A DNA stretch of 64,000 nucleotides from Streptomyces sp. WAC 04229 (GCF_003947455.1 NZ_QHJH01000015.1:16417-80416); one strand, 5' to 3'; shown: positions 16,405-26,393, counted from the first letter of the stretch. Program-made: numbers and translations. The notes: generated by a model from the letters alone, not told the origin.

Positions 16405-16446
16405 TTGACCGCCGTTGCCCCCCTCTCCACTATGGGAGCGCTCCCA
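16405..16446 (+). promoter_or_regulatory. GH48 promoter overlapped by a perfect CebR operator
   Basis: TTGACC (16405-16410) is followed after 17 bp by CACTAT (16428-16433), a good sigma-70-type promoter. The perfect palindrome TGGGAGCGCTCCCA (16433-16446) begins on the last -10 base and would cover the transcription start. In Streptomyces this is the CebR repressor site, released by cello-oligosaccharides. The position predicts direct blocking of RNA polymerase. Confidence 0.85.
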
Positions 16447-16509
16447 CTGGTTCAAGGCTTGTTGCTCCTCCCCCACCCCCTCCCCGAGCCGCAAGGAGGA
16501 ACCAGCACC

Positions 16510-19431
16510 ATGCACCCCCGACACAGACGCAGACGCCGCACCGCGCGGCGGCTGTGGACCGCCGCGCTGGCGGCCCTCGCACTCCCCCTCACGATGCTGA
16601 GCGCCGGTTCGACTCCCGCCCAGGCGGCCGCACTTCAGTGCAGCGTGGACTACAGGACGAACGACTGGGGCTCGGGCTTCACCGCGGAGCTGACGCTCAC
16701 CAACCGCGGCACCGACGCCATCGACGGCTGGACGCTGACGTACGCCTACGCGGGCGACCAGAAGCTGACCAACGGCTGGAACGGCACCTGGTCCCAGTCG
16801 GGCCGGAACGTCACGGTCAGGAGCGCCTCGTACAACGGGCGGGTCGCCGCCGGGGCCGCCGTCACCACCGGGGGGCAGTTCACGTACAGCGGCACCAACG
16901 CGGCCCCCACGAACTTCGCGGTCAACGGCACCTCGTGCGTCGGCGCGCACCAGCCGCCGATCACGGTGCTGACCAGCCCGGAGGCGGGCGCGGTGTACTC
17001 GCAGGGCGAGGCGGTGCCGCTCGCGGCCACGGCTGCCGCGGCCGACGGCGCCGGCGTCAGCAAGGTGGAGTTCTACGACGACACCACCCTGCTCGGCACC
17101 GACACCAGCGCGCCCTACACGCACTCGGCCTCCGGCTTGACCGTGGGCAGTCATTCCCTGGTGGCGAAGGCGTACGACAGCACGGGCGCCTCCGGCAGTT
17201 CGACGCCGGTGGGCATCACCGTCGCCTCGGGACCGGCCGTGGTCGCCTCCCCCGGCCAACTCGGCGTCCAGCAAGGCGAGTCGGGTACGTACGAGGTCAA
17301 GCTGTCGAAGCAGCCGACCGCCAGTGTCACCGTCACGACGTCCCGCGCGAGCGGAAACACGGGGCTCTCGCTCACCGGTGGGGCGACTCTCACCTTCACC
17401 CCGTCGAACTGGAACACCGCCCAGCGGGTGACCGTCTCCGCGGACGCCTCCGGCACCGGCTCGGCGGTCTTCGAGTCGACGGCCCCCGGCCACGGCAAGG
17501 CCGCGGTCACCGTGACCCAGCTGGCCGCGGCGAAGGACTACGACGCCCGCTTCCTGGAGCTGTACGGGAAGATCACCGACCCCGCGAACGGCTACTTCTC
17601 CCCCGAGGGCATCCCGTACCACTCGGTCGAGACGCTGATCGTCGAGGCGCCCGACCACGGGCACGAGACGACCTCGGAGGCGTACAGCTACCTGCTGTGG
17701 CTCCAGGCCATGTACGGCAAGGTGACCGGCGACTGGTCCAGGTTCAACAACGCCTGGGAGATCATGGAGACGTACATGATCCCCACCCACGCCGACCAGC
17801 CGACCAACTCGGCCTACAACGCCTCGAAGCCGGCGACCTACGCACCCGAACTGGACACGCCGGACGAGTATCCGGCGCCCCTGGACGGCGCGGTCTCCGT
17901 CGGCCCGGACCCGATCGCCGCCGAGCTGAAGTCGGCGTACGGCACCGGGGACGTCTACGGCATGCACTGGCTCCAGGACGTCGACAACACCTACGGCTAC
18001 GGCAACTCGCCGGGCAAGTGCGAGGCGGGTCCGACGGACACCGGCCCCTCCTACATCAACACCTTCCAGCGCGGTGCGCAGGAGTCGGTGTGGGAGACGG
18101 TTCCGCAGCCGACCTGCGACGCCTTCAAGTACGGCGGCCCCAACGGCTACCTGGACCTGTTCACCGGCGACGCGTCCTACGCGAAGCAGTGGAAGTTCAC
18201 CAACGCCCCGGACGCCGACGCGCGGGCCGTGCAGGCCGCGTACTGGGCGGACGTCTGGGCCGAGGAGCAGGGCAAGGGCGACGAGATCGCCGGGACCCTC
18301 GACAAGGCCGCGAAGATGGGCGACTACCTGCGCTACGCCATGTTCGACAAGTACTTCAAGAAGGTCGGCGACTGCGTCGGGCCGTCGAGCTGCCCGGCCG
18401 GCACCGGCAAGGACTCCTCGCACTACCTGCTGTCCTGGTACTACGCCTGGGGCGGCGCGGTGGACACCTCGGCCGGCTGGGCCTGGCGCATCGGATCCAG
18501 CCACACCCACGGCGGCTACCAGAACCCGCTGGCCGCGTACGCGCTGAGCACCTACGCCGACCTGAAGCCCAAGTCTGCCACCGGCGCCTCCGACTGGGCC
18601 AAGTCCCTCGACCGGCAGGTCGAGTTCTACCGCTGGCTCCAGTCCGACGAGGGGGCCATCGCGGGCGGCGCGACCAACAGCTGGGCGGGCCGGTACGCGA
18701 CACCGCCGGCCGGTACGCCGACCTTCTACGGCATGTACTACGACGAGAAGCCGGTGTACCACGACCCGCCGTCCAACCAGTGGTTCGGCTTCCAGGCGTG
18801 GTCCATGGAGCGGGTCGCCGAGTACTACCAGCAGAGCGGGGACACGGCGGCGAAGGAGGTCCTGGACAAGTGGGTCGACTGGGCGCTGTCGGAGACGACG
18901 GTCAACCCGGACGGCACCTTCCGGATCCCCTCGACGATGCAGTGGTCGGGGCAGCCCGACACCTGGAACGCCTCCTCCCCGGGTGACAACGCCGACCTGC
19001 ACGTCACCGTCTCCGACTACACCAACGACGTCGGTGTGGCGGCGGCCTACGCCAAGACCCTGACGTACTACGCCGACCGCTCGGGCGACACGGAGGCGGC
19101 CGCGACCGCCAAGGCGCTGCTCGACGGCATGTGGGAGAACAACCAGGACGCGCTCGGCATCGCCGTCCCGGAGACCCGCGCCGACTACAACCGCTTCGAC
19201 GACCCGGTGTACGTCCCGAACGGCTGGACCGGGACCATGCCGAACGGCGACACGATCGACGCGTCGTCGACGTTCGCCTCGATCCGCTCCTTCTACCAGG
19301 ACGACCCGGCCTGGTCGAAGATCGAGGACTATCTCGCGGGCGGTGCCGCGCCCACATTCACGTATCACCGGTTCTGGGCGCAGGCGGACATCGCCCTCGC
19401 CATGGGTTCGTACGCGGAGCTACTGGAATAG
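16510..19431 (+). CDS. Secreted reducing-end cellobiohydrolase, CBM2 + Ig-like domains + GH48
   Basis: A 973-residue cellulase. An Arg-rich signal peptide ends near AQA (residue 39). CBM2 spans about 41-140, an Ig-like domain about 145-240 ([17 protein letters not shown]), and another beta-sandwich about 241-335. GH48 (336-973) starts [20 protein letters not shown]. The GH48 region [19 protein letters not shown] contains the expected catalytic Glu. GH48 enzymes are processive exocellulases from reducing ends and synergise with GH6. The start is ATG 16510 behind AAGGAGGA; the frame opens at 16405, before the signal peptide. It is controlled by the CebR-type promoter directly upstream. Confidence 0.95.
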   Translation: MHPRHRRRRRTARRLWTAALAALALPLTMLSAGSTPAQAAALQCSVDYRTNDWGSGFTAELTLTNRGTDAIDGWTLTYAYAGDQKLTNGWNGTWSQSGRNVTVRSASYNGRVAAGAAVTTGGQFTYSGTNAAPTNFAVNGTSCVGAHQPPITVLTSPEAGAVYSQGEAVPLAATAAAADGAGVSKVEFYDDTTLLGTDTSAPYTHSASGLTVGSHSLVAKAYDSTGASGSSTPVGITVASGPAVVASPGQLGVQQGESGTYEVKLSKQPTASVTVTTSRASGNTGLSLTGGATLTFTPSNWNTAQRVTVSADASGTGSAVFESTAPGHGKAAVTVTQLAAAKDYDARFLELYGKITDPANGYFSPEGIPYHSVETLIVEAPDHGHETTSEAYSYLLWLQAMYGKVTGDWSRFNNAWEIMETYMIPTHADQPTNSAYNASKPATYAPELDTPDEYPAPLDGAVSVGPDPIAAELKSAYGTGDVYGMHWLQDVDNTYGYGNSPGKCEAGPTDTGPSYINTFQRGAQESVWETVPQPTCDAFKYGGPNGYLDLFTGDASYAKQWKFTNAPDADARAVQAAYWADVWAEEQGKGDEIAGTLDKAAKMGDYLRYAMFDKYFKKVGDCVGPSSCPAGTGKDSSHYLLSWYYAWGGAVDTSAGWAWRIGSSHTHGGYQNPLAAYALSTYADLKPKSATGASDWAKSLDRQVEFYRWLQSDEGAIAGGATNSWAGRYATPPAGTPTFYGMYYDEKPVYHDPPSNQWFGFQAWSMERVAEYYQQSGDTAAKEVLDKWVDWALSETTVNPDGTFRIPSTMQWSGQPDTWNASSPGDNADLHVTVSDYTNDVGVAAAYAKTLTYYADRSGDTEAAATAKALLDGMWENNQDALGIAVPETRADYNRFDDPVYVPNGWTGTMPNGDTIDASSTFASIRSFYQDDPAWSKIEDYLAGGAAPTFTYHRFWAQADIALAMGSYAELLE

Positions 19432-19433
19432 CC

Positions 19434-19519
19434 CCCGCGGGGCGCTCCGCGGGTTGGGCGGGTTCTTTGGCTGCGGGCCGAGTGTGGCTGGTCGCGCAGT
19501 TCCCCGCGCCCCTGCGGGG
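19434..19519. terminator. Two hairpins after GH48, within a repeat-like Streptomyces sequence
   Basis: CCCGCGG-N6-CCGCGGG (19434-19453) begins 3 bp after the GH48 stop. CCCCGC-N6-GCGGGG (19502-19519) follows, inside GCAGTTCCCCGCGCCCCTGC. From memory this second motif recurs downstream of many Streptomyces genes. Both should stop GH48 transcription. Confidence 0.65.
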
Positions 19520-19570
19520 CGCTCAAGGCTCCGCGTGCTCGGTCTCGTCACCGGACGACGGGACCCCTGC

Positions 19571-19603
19571 CGGGCGGCCCTCGTTCTTCGCGAGGGCCGC
19601 CCG
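19571..19603. terminator. 13-bp perfect stem-loop upstream of the GH74 gene
   Basis: CGGGCGGCCCTCG (19571-19583), a 7-nt loop and its exact complement (19591-19603). With the two hairpins before it, transcription from GH48 is unlikely to reach GH74. That implies a separate GH74 promoter in the short stretch 19604-19648, or an attenuator-like leader. Confidence 0.65.
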
Positions 19604-19648
19604 GTGCTCGTACGTGTTCTGCTCCTGACGGAAGGACGGTTCCCCACC

Positions 19649-22300
19649 GTGCGAAGAACCAGGATCGTCACCGTTCTGCTGGCGCTCGCGGCCGGTCTCC
19701 TGGCGGGCAGCCCGCCCACCGCACTGGCCGCCGGCGCACCGGAGGCGGCCGTCGCCGCCGACACCTACACCTGGAAGAACGCCCGGATCGACGGCGGCGG
19801 ATTCGTCCCCGGCATCGTCTTCAACCGCACCGAGAAGGGCCTGGCCTACGCCCGCACCGACATCGGCGGCGCCTACCGCTGGCAGGAGTCGTCCCACACC
19901 TGGACACCGCTCCTCGACCACGTCGGCTGGGACGACTGGGGTCACACGGGCGTGGCCAGTATCGCCACCGACTCCGTCGACCCCGACCGGGTGTACGCGG
20001 CGGTCGGCACCTACACCAACGACTGGGACCCGGGCGACGGCGCGGTGCTCCGCTCCGCCGACCGGGGCGCGACCTGGGCGAAGACGGACCTGCCGTTCAA
20101 GCTGGGCGGCAACATGCCGGGCCGGGGCATGGGCGAACGCCTGGCCGTCGACCCGCACGACAACGACGTGCTCTACCTGGGCGCGCCCAGCGGCCACGGC
20201 CTGTGGCGGTCTACCGACGCGGGCGTGACCTGGTCCGAGGTGACGGCCTTCCCGAACCCCGGGAACTACGCGCAGGACCCCGGCGACACGTCCGGCTACG
20301 CCTCCGACAACCAGGGCATCACCTGGGTCACCTTCGACGAGTCGACGGGCCGCGCGGGCACGGCCACGGGGACGGTCTACGTCGGCGTCGCCGACAAGGA
20401 GAACGCCGTCTACCGCTCCACGGACGCGGGCGCGACCTGGGAGCGGGTCGCCGGCCAACCCACCGGGTACCTGGCCCACAAGGGCGTCCTGGACGCGGAG
20501 AACGGACACCTGTACCTGGCCTACAGCGACACCGGCGGGCCGTACGACGGCGGCAAGGGGCGGCTGTACCGGTACACCACGGCGACGGGCACCTGGACGG
20601 ACATCAGCCCGGTCGCGGAGGCGGACACCTACTTCGGCTTCAGCGGCCTGACCGTCGACCGGCAGAACCCGGGGACGGTCATGGCGACGGCGTACAGCTC
20701 CTGGTGGCCGGACACGCAGATCTTCCGCTCGACGGACAGCGGGGCGAACTGGACGCAGGCGTGGGAGTACACGTCGTACCCGACCCGCGAGAACCGCTAC
20801 ACGATGGACGTCTCCTCCTCCCCGTGGCTCACCTGGGGCGCGAACCCGGCGCCGCCCGAGCAGACCCCGAAGCTGGGCTGGATGACGGAGGCGCTGGAGA
20901 TCGACCCGTTCGACCCGGACCGGATGATGTACGGGACGGGGGCGACGATCTACGGCACGGAGAACCTCACGAACTGGGATTCCGGCGGCAAGTTCGCCAT
21001 CGAACCGATGGTGCGCGGCCTGGAGGAGACCGCGGTCAACGACCTCGTCTCCCCACCGTCCGGTGCGCCGCTCCTCAGCGCGCTGGGTGACGTCGGCGGC
21101 TTCCGGCACACGAGCCTGACCGAGGTGCCGTCGATGATGTTCACCTCCCCGAACTTCACTTCCTCCACGAGCCTGGACTTCGCGGAGGCGAAGCCGGACG
21201 TCGTCGTGCGGTCGGGCAACCTGGACTCGGGGCCGCACGTCGCGTTCTCCACGGACAACGGCGCCACCTGGTTCGGCGGCGCCGACCCGGCGGGAGTGAG
21301 CGGCGGCGGCACGGTCGCGGCGGGCGCGGACGGCGGGCGCTTCGTGTGGAGCCCCGACGGCACCGGGGTGCACCACACGACGGGCTTCGGCACCTCATGG
21401 CAGGCGTCGAGCGGCATCCCGGCCGGCGCGGTCGTCGAGTCCGACCGGGTGGACCCGAAGACCTTCTACGGCTTCAAGTCCGGCAAGTTCTATGTCAGCA
21501 AGGACGGCGGCGCGACCTTCACCGCGTCAGCGGCGACCGGCCTGCCCGCCGGTGACAGCGTCCGCTTCAAGGCCGTGCCGGGCCGCGCGGGCGACGTCTG
21601 GCTGGCCGGGGGCGCGCCGGACGGGCCGTACGGTCTGTGGCACTCCACGGACGGCGGCGCGACCTTCACCAAGCTGCCGAACGTCGAGGCGGCCGACACG
21701 ATCGGCTTCGGCAAGGCGGCACCCGACGCCTCCTACCAGACGCTCTTCACCAGTGCGGAGATCGGCGGCGTCCGCGGCATCTTCCGCTCCACCGACGCCG
21801 GAGCGAGCTGGACCCGGGTCAACGACGACGCGCACCAGTGGGGCTGGACGGGCGCGGCCATCACCGGGGACCCGCGGGTGTACGGCCGGGTGTACGTGGC
21901 GACCAACGGCCGGGGGATCGTGTACGGCGACACGGCCGGCGACGGCGGCACCGATCCCGGCCCCGACCCGGGACCCGCCGGTGCCTGCGAGGTGACGTAC
22001 ACGGTCACGAACCAGTGGCCCGGCGGCTTCCAGGCGGACGTGCGGCTCACCAACACCGGCACGGCGGCCTGGAACGGCTGGTCCCTCGACTGGACGTTCG
22101 CGGGCGGCCAGCGGGTGTCGCGGATGTGGAACGCCGAGCACACCCGGTCGGGCACCACGGTGACGGCGGGGAACGTCGGCTGGAACGCCCGCGTCGCCCC
22201 CGGCGCCTCGGTCGGCTTCGGCTTCACGGGCGAGTGGTCGGGGGCCAACGCGGCACCGACCGCGTTCCGGATGGCCGGGCGGAGCTGCGCGACCGGCTGA
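19649..22300 (+). CDS. Secreted xyloglucanase, GH74 + CBM2
   Basis: An 883-residue protein. A signal peptide (VRRTRIVTVLLALAAGLLAG) ends near residue 28. A GH74 double seven-bladed propeller spans about 40-755; repeated BNR-like strands such as RSTDAGVTW and RSTDSGANW are visible. The early YARTDIGGAYRW strand bears the expected catalytic Asp. A DPGPDPGP linker and a C-terminal CBM2 (about 785-883) follow. GH74 endo-enzymes cut xyloglucan, the hemicellulose coating cellulose. I chose the GTG at 19649 (GGAAGGAC upstream, signal peptide directly after); the longer frame from 19343 runs through terminators. I see no CebR box of its own. Confidence 0.93.
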   Translation: MRRTRIVTVLLALAAGLLAGSPPTALAAGAPEAAVAADTYTWKNARIDGGGFVPGIVFNRTEKGLAYARTDIGGAYRWQESSHTWTPLLDHVGWDDWGHTGVASIATDSVDPDRVYAAVGTYTNDWDPGDGAVLRSADRGATWAKTDLPFKLGGNMPGRGMGERLAVDPHDNDVLYLGAPSGHGLWRSTDAGVTWSEVTAFPNPGNYAQDPGDTSGYASDNQGITWVTFDESTGRAGTATGTVYVGVADKENAVYRSTDAGATWERVAGQPTGYLAHKGVLDAENGHLYLAYSDTGGPYDGGKGRLYRYTTATGTWTDISPVAEADTYFGFSGLTVDRQNPGTVMATAYSSWWPDTQIFRSTDSGANWTQAWEYTSYPTRENRYTMDVSSSPWLTWGANPAPPEQTPKLGWMTEALEIDPFDPDRMMYGTGATIYGTENLTNWDSGGKFAIEPMVRGLEETAVNDLVSPPSGAPLLSALGDVGGFRHTSLTEVPSMMFTSPNFTSSTSLDFAEAKPDVVVRSGNLDSGPHVAFSTDNGATWFGGADPAGVSGGGTVAAGADGGRFVWSPDGTGVHHTTGFGTSWQASSGIPAGAVVESDRVDPKTFYGFKSGKFYVSKDGGATFTASAATGLPAGDSVRFKAVPGRAGDVWLAGGAPDGPYGLWHSTDGGATFTKLPNVEAADTIGFGKAAPDASYQTLFTSAEIGGVRGIFRSTDAGASWTRVNDDAHQWGWTGAAITGDPRVYGRVYVATNGRGIVYGDTAGDGGTDPGPDPGPAGACEVTYTVTNQWPGGFQADVRLTNTGTAAWNGWSLDWTFAGGQRVSRMWNAEHTRSGTTVTAGNVGWNARVAPGASVGFGFTGEWSGANAAPTAFRMAGRSCATG

Positions 22301-22305
22301 GCCGG

Positions 22306-22341
22306 GGGTGGGGTGGGTGTCCGAGGACGCCCACCCCACCC
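22306..22341. terminator. Bidirectional hairpin between GH74 and PL11
   Basis: GGGTGGGGTGGG (22306-22317) pairs with CCCACCCCACCC (22330-22341), and the inner bases extend the stem. The GH74 stop is 6 bp before it and the convergent PL11 stop 5 bp after it, so it serves both. Confidence 0.8.
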
Positions 22342-22345
22342 GTGT

Positions 22346-24220
22346 TCACGGTGTGTACACCGTCGGCCTCGGCGCCGTCGGCATGCCGTCGCCGAGGAAG
22401 AAGCTCGGGTGCGGCGGCTGGTTGTACGCGGTGTTCTGCCAGGCCAGGGCCGTGCGGTACTGGGTGTCGTGGAGGAGGGTCGTGATGCGGGTGCCGGTGT
22501 CGTACGGCGTGGAGTAGACGCGCAGGGCCGTGTTGTCCGACGTGCGCCAGACGACCTCCTCGCGCCAGTCGCCGAGTATGTCGCCCGCGAGGACCGGGGT
22601 GGCCTTGGTGCCGTTGTTGGACGCGACGCCGGACCCGGTGAGCAGGCGGGTGTCGCCGGAGGGGCCGTACTTGTCGACGCGGGTGCCGTCGAGGAGTTCG
22701 CGGACCGGGTCGCCGTCCCACCAGGACAGGAAGTTGGTGCTGGAGGGCTTGCGGCCGTTCACGACCGTGCCCCTGGGGTCGCGGATGCCGCTCTCGGCGG
22801 AGGACCAGGACTCGGCGCCCGGGCTGCCGGACCAGATGTCCCCGGCGACGCCCCGGCCGTTGTCGCCGCTCGCGCCGGTGGACCAGATGATCCGCCCGGT
22901 GCGCGCGTCCGCCATCCAGGACGAGGGCTTCGAGGCGTCCTCGTCCACCTTGAACTCCTCCAGTCCCGCCCGGGACGGGTCGAGGTCGCCGACGTGCATG
23001 GCGTCGCCGTGGCCGTTCCTCGTGGTCCACAGGGCGTTTCCGTTGTCGTCGACGGCCATCGCGCCGTAGACGATCTCGTCCCTGCCGTCGCCGTCGACGT
23101 CCGCGACGGAGAGCTGGTGGTTGCCCTGGCCGTCGTAGCCCTTGCCGGTGTTGGTGGAGGAGTTGGTGTCGAAGGTCCAGCGGCGGGTGAACCGCCCGTC
23201 GCGCCAGTCCCAGGCGGCGATCACGGAGCGCGTGTAGTAGCCGCGCGCCATGATCAGGGAGGGCCGGGAGCCGTCCAGGTACGCGGTGCCCGCCAGGAAG
23301 CGGTCGACGCGGTTGCCGTAGGAGTCGCCCCAGGAGGAGACGCTGCCCCGGGCGGGGACGTAGTCGACGGTGCCCATGGCCCTGCCGGTCCCGCCGTCGA
23401 ACATCGTCAGGTACTCGGGGCCGGACAGGACGTAGCCGGAGGAGTTGCGGTGGTCGGCCGAGGAGCTGCCGACGACCGCGCCGGTGCCGTCCCGGGTGCC
23501 GTCGGCGGTCTTCATCGCCACCTCGGCCCTGCCGTCGCCGTCGTAGTCGTACACCTGGAACTGGGTGTAGTGGGCGCCCGAGCGGATGTTGCGCCCGAGG
23601 TCGACGCGCCACAGCCGGGTGCCGTCCAGCCGTAGGCCGTCGACGATGGTGTTGCCCGTGTACCCGGACTGGGAGTTGTCCTTGGCGTTGGTCGGCTGCC
23701 ACTTGAGGACGAGGTCGAGCGCTCCGTCGCCGTCGAGGTCGCCGACGGAGGCGTCGTTCGCCTCGTAGGTGTAGGAGACGCCGTCGGGTGTGGTGCCGCC
23801 GGCGGGCGGGCTGATCGGCACGTCCTTGTAGCCGGCCCGGAACTGGACGGCGTGGACGGAGTCGCCCTGCTCGGTGCCGTCGACGACGGCGCGGACGGTG
23901 TAGTCGGCGTGGGACGGGGCGCCGGCGTGGAAGAAGGTGGTGGAGCCGGTGAGGGGGGCGGCGTTGACCTTCGTGCCGGCCCGGTAGACGTTGAACGCGA
24001 CATTGTCCGGGTCGGTGCCCAGCCAGCGCCAGCCGACCAGGTTGCCGTCGCCGGTGTGGACGCTGACCACGCCCCGGTCGAGGGCCTCGACCTGACGTGC
24101 CGTGGCGGCGTGGGCGGTGCCGGGGGTGAGCGCGGTCAGGCCCGCGCCGACCAGCCCCGCGGCGGCGAGGGCGGCGGCCAGGACGAGCGGGCGTCTGCGG
24201 TACGTGTGGGGGTGCCTCAC
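22346..24220 (-). CDS. Secreted rhamnogalacturonan lyase, PL11
   Basis: A 624-residue secreted protein; the signal peptide ends near AHA (residue 38). The PL11 fold is an eight-bladed propeller with calcium loops: DLDGDGALDLV, DYDGDGRAEVAMK and DVDGDGRDEIVYG are visible. The YesW-like segments AHYTQFQVYDYDGDGRAEVA and GNHQLSVADVDGDG support the family. It cleaves rhamnogalacturonan I of pectin by beta-elimination outside the cell. The start is GTG 24220 with AGGAGGT 7 nt upstream. It extends the island from cellulose and xyloglucan to pectin. No CebR-type box is seen upstream. Confidence 0.93.
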   Translation of the reverse strand: MRHPHTYRRRPLVLAAALAAAGLVGAGLTALTPGTAHAATARQVEALDRGVVSVHTGDGNLVGWRWLGTDPDNVAFNVYRAGTKVNAAPLTGSTTFFHAGAPSHADYTVRAVVDGTEQGDSVHAVQFRAGYKDVPISPPAGGTTPDGVSYTYEANDASVGDLDGDGALDLVLKWQPTNAKDNSQSGYTGNTIVDGLRLDGTRLWRVDLGRNIRSGAHYTQFQVYDYDGDGRAEVAMKTADGTRDGTGAVVGSSSADHRNSSGYVLSGPEYLTMFDGGTGRAMGTVDYVPARGSVSSWGDSYGNRVDRFLAGTAYLDGSRPSLIMARGYYTRSVIAAWDWRDGRFTRRWTFDTNSSTNTGKGYDGQGNHQLSVADVDGDGRDEIVYGAMAVDDNGNALWTTRNGHGDAMHVGDLDPSRAGLEEFKVDEDASKPSSWMADARTGRIIWSTGASGDNGRGVAGDIWSGSPGAESWSSAESGIRDPRGTVVNGRKPSSTNFLSWWDGDPVRELLDGTRVDKYGPSGDTRLLTGSGVASNNGTKATPVLAGDILGDWREEVVWRTSDNTALRVYSTPYDTGTRITTLLHDTQYRTALAWQNTAYNQPPHPSFFLGDGMPTAPRPTVYTP

Positions 24221-24296
24221 GGGGCGGACCTCCTGGAGGACGGATGGGTTCCGCCTCTCAGTCGCCGCCCGGGAGGGCCGGGTTGCCGCCCCCGGC

Positions 24297-25037
24297 CTAC
24301 GACTTCACGAACGCGCGGAGGGTGAAGACCGGGTCGGGCCGGGGCCGGTCCTGGTCCGGCAGGGCCGCGAGCCGGGCGGCGAAGCGCTCCGCGCCCGGCT
24401 CGCCGGGCGGCAGCGTGACGAACCAGCCGCGCCGCAGGTCGGCGACGGTGCGGCGGGGGCTGCGGCCCTGGCCGTGGCCGGTGAAGCGGGCCTCCCCCGC
24501 CGGGACCAGGCCGTGCGCGCGGGCGTGCGCCTCGACGAGGGCGGCGGCGTCGTGCGCGGTGCTGGGCGGGCGGGCCGCGAGCACGGCGTCGATGTCACTG
24601 CCCACGTTGTGCGCGGCGCCCTTGTCGACGGTGGTCACGTACACCCCGCCGGGCCGCAGGACGCGGGCGCACTCGCCGACGATCGCCCGCACGTCCCCGG
24701 CGCCCTCCGCCAGGTGCAGCAGCCACACGCTGGTGACGGCGTCGAACCCGCCGTCGCGAAAGGGCAGCCGGCGGCTGTCGGCGAGCACGACGGCACCGGG
24801 CAGCCGGGCCGCGGCCCGCCGGGCCATGGCGGGGGCGAGGTCCGCGCCGGTCACCCGCGGGGCGCCCGGCGCGGCCGCCAGCCGCCGGGTGACGATGCCG
24901 GTGCCGCAGGCGACGTCGAGCAGACTGCGCGCCCCGCGCGGCACGAGGCTCAGTACCGCCCGCGCGGCGGCCTCGGCCCGGGGCTCGCCGCCGCGGGCCG
25001 CGTCGTACCGCTCCGCTTCCTTGTCGTAGTCGAGCAC
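24297..25037 (-). CDS. Class I SAM-dependent methyltransferase (type 11-like)
   Basis: A 246-residue methyltransferase. It starts VLDYDKEAERYDAARGG, with motif I SLLDVACGTGIVTRRLA and a later GFDAVTSVWLLHLAEGAGDV segment. The substrate is unknown. The GTG at 25037 starts the conserved region; the longer frame is antisense-like. It lies only 4 nt after the stop of the pterin dehydratase gene upstream, so the two are co-transcribed and probably coupled. Confidence 0.87.
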   Translation of the reverse strand: MLDYDKEAERYDAARGGEPRAEAAARAVLSLVPRGARSLLDVACGTGIVTRRLAAAPGAPRVTGADLAPAMARRAAARLPGAVVLADSRRLPFRDGGFDAVTSVWLLHLAEGAGDVRAIVGECARVLRPGGVYVTTVDKGAAHNVGSDIDAVLAARPPSTAHDAAALVEAHARAHGLVPAGEARFTGHGQGRSPRRTVADLRRGWFVTLPPGEPGAERFAARLAALPDQDRPRPDPVFTLRAFVKS

Positions 25038-25041
25038 ACCG

Positions 25042-25347
25042 TCAGTGTGCCCCGTGACCGGCGGCCAGATCCTGAACTCTGCGCGCCAGCTCGACGTCCT
25101 TCGCGGTGACGGCGCCGCCCGCGCTGTGCGTGTGCACCGCGAGGGACACGGTGTTGTAGCCGAGGGTGAGGTCGGAGTGGTGGTCGAGTTCCTCCTGCAC
25201 CTGGGCGACGTGCACGACCATGGCGGTCGCCGCGAAGTGCGAGCCCAGCCGGTAGGCACGGGTGAGGCGGCCGTCCTCGAGGGACCAGCCCGGCAGCTCG
25301 GTCAGCCGCTCTTCGATCTCCTGCCGCGACAGCGGTTCGACGGGCAT
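25042..25347 (-). CDS. Pterin-4a-carbinolamine dehydratase (PCD/DCoH)
   Basis: A 101-residue protein of typical PCD size. It carries the signature HSDLTLGYNTVSLAVHTHSA, preceded by VQEELDHH, with the active-site His residues. PCD dehydrates 4a-hydroxytetrahydrobiopterin to recycle pterin cofactor for aromatic amino-acid hydroxylases. No hydroxylase is nearby, so another role (for example in molybdopterin or folate chemistry) is possible. ATG 25347 follows AGGAG. It is the first gene of a two-gene unit with the methyltransferase. Confidence 0.92.
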   Translation of the reverse strand: MPVEPLSRQEIEERLTELPGWSLEDGRLTRAYRLGSHFAATAMVVHVAQVQEELDHHSDLTLGYNTVSLAVHTHSAGGAVTAKDVELARRVQDLAAGHGAH

Positions 25348-25479
25348 GTGCCACGCTCCTGTCCTGGGGGCCCGGGTACCGGGGGTGCCCCTTCAGCCTG
25401 CCACAGCACGGCCGTCGGAGCCCTGGTCAGGAGGGCGGGCCGGTCCCGTCGCGGCCCGCGGTCGGCTACCGTTCGGCCC

Positions 25480-26307
25480 ATGACCGCACCCACGTCCGGC
25501 ACCGCCCCCGCCCCCCAGGGCGTGGGTCCGCTGCTGAGGGCCTGGCGGGAGCGGCGGCGGGTCAGCCAGCTGGAGCTGGCCCTGCGCGCCGACTCCTCCG
25601 CCCGGCACATCAGCTTCGTCGAGACGGGCCGCTCCCGGCCGAGCGAGGAGATGGTGCTGCGCCTCGCCGAGCACCTGGACGTCCCCGTGCGCGAGCGCAA
25701 CGCCCTGCTGCTCGCGGCCGGTTACGCCCCGCACTATCCGGAGACCCCGTTGGACGACCCGGCGCTGGGCGCCCTGCGCGAGGGCATGGAGCGGCTGATC
25801 CGGGGCTACGAGCCGTATCCGGCGCTGGTCGTCGACGGGACGTACCAGGTGCAGGCGGCCAACCGGGGCGTGGCGGTGCTGATGGACGGTGTCGCCGAGC
25901 ATCTGCTCGCGCCGCCGCTGAACGCGATGCGGCTGACCCTGCACCCGGAGGGACTGGCACCGCGCATCCGCAACCTGCGCCAGTGGCGCGGGCACCTGCT
26001 GGAGCAGATGGAGCGGCAGATCGCCCTGCAGCGCTCGGAGCCGCTGCGCGCGCTGTACGACGAAGTGGCGGCCTATCCGGTGCCGGACACCGCGCCGGAG
26101 CTCGCGCCGGACGGGGAACCGGACGAAGTGGTGCCGTACTTCGCACTGCCGATGCGGATCGAGCACGAGGGCCGCACCCTGTCGTTCATCTCGTCCATCT
26201 CCACCTTCAACACCCCGATGGACGTGACGGTGGCCGAGCTGGCCATCGAGACGCTGCTGCCGGCCGACCCGGCGACGGTCAAGTACCTGCACTCACTGCT
26301 GTCCTGA
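25480..26307 (+). CDS. XRE-family regulator with MmyB-like ligand domain
   Basis: A 275-residue protein. The HTH (about 15-70) has RVSQLELALRADSSARHISF and ETGRSRPSEEMVLRLAEHL. Residues about 95-275 resemble the MmyB-like PAS-fold domain (YPALVVDGTYQVQAANRGV), which in relatives binds a small lipid-like ligand. ATG 25480 has no ribosome site. TACCGT (25467-25472) lies 7 nt before it, so a leaderless transcript is plausible. The target is not evident; SDR genes are common partners elsewhere. The frame open to 25045 is antisense to the pterin dehydratase. Confidence 0.88.
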   Translation: MTAPTSGTAPAPQGVGPLLRAWRERRRVSQLELALRADSSARHISFVETGRSRPSEEMVLRLAEHLDVPVRERNALLLAAGYAPHYPETPLDDPALGALREGMERLIRGYEPYPALVVDGTYQVQAANRGVAVLMDGVAEHLLAPPLNAMRLTLHPEGLAPRIRNLRQWRGHLLEQMERQIALQRSEPLRALYDEVAAYPVPDTAPELAPDGEPDEVVPYFALPMRIEHEGRTLSFISSISTFNTPMDVTVAELAIETLLPADPATVKYLHSLLS

Positions 26308-26393
26308 CAAGGTTGATCGCGAACACCCCTGTGAGAGCGGCGGGGGTACATGACAGACTGCGGTGTGACTTGGGCGCGTTGGGGAGGCGTGGC

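Noticed and set aside
16241..16408. Small rightward frame starting MSDSLQLGHAV in the cellulase divergent region
   Set aside because: Contains the operator-like box and promoter -35 region, lacks codon bias, and has no recognisable domain.
25374..25379. GGGTAC upstream of the first XRE gene
   Set aside because: No GNNT at 14-16 bp upstream. TACCGT close to the start codon fits a leaderless transcript better.
26344..26349. GGGTAC upstream of the second XRE gene
   Set aside because: No T at any allowed -35 position, so it fails the SigB-type pattern.
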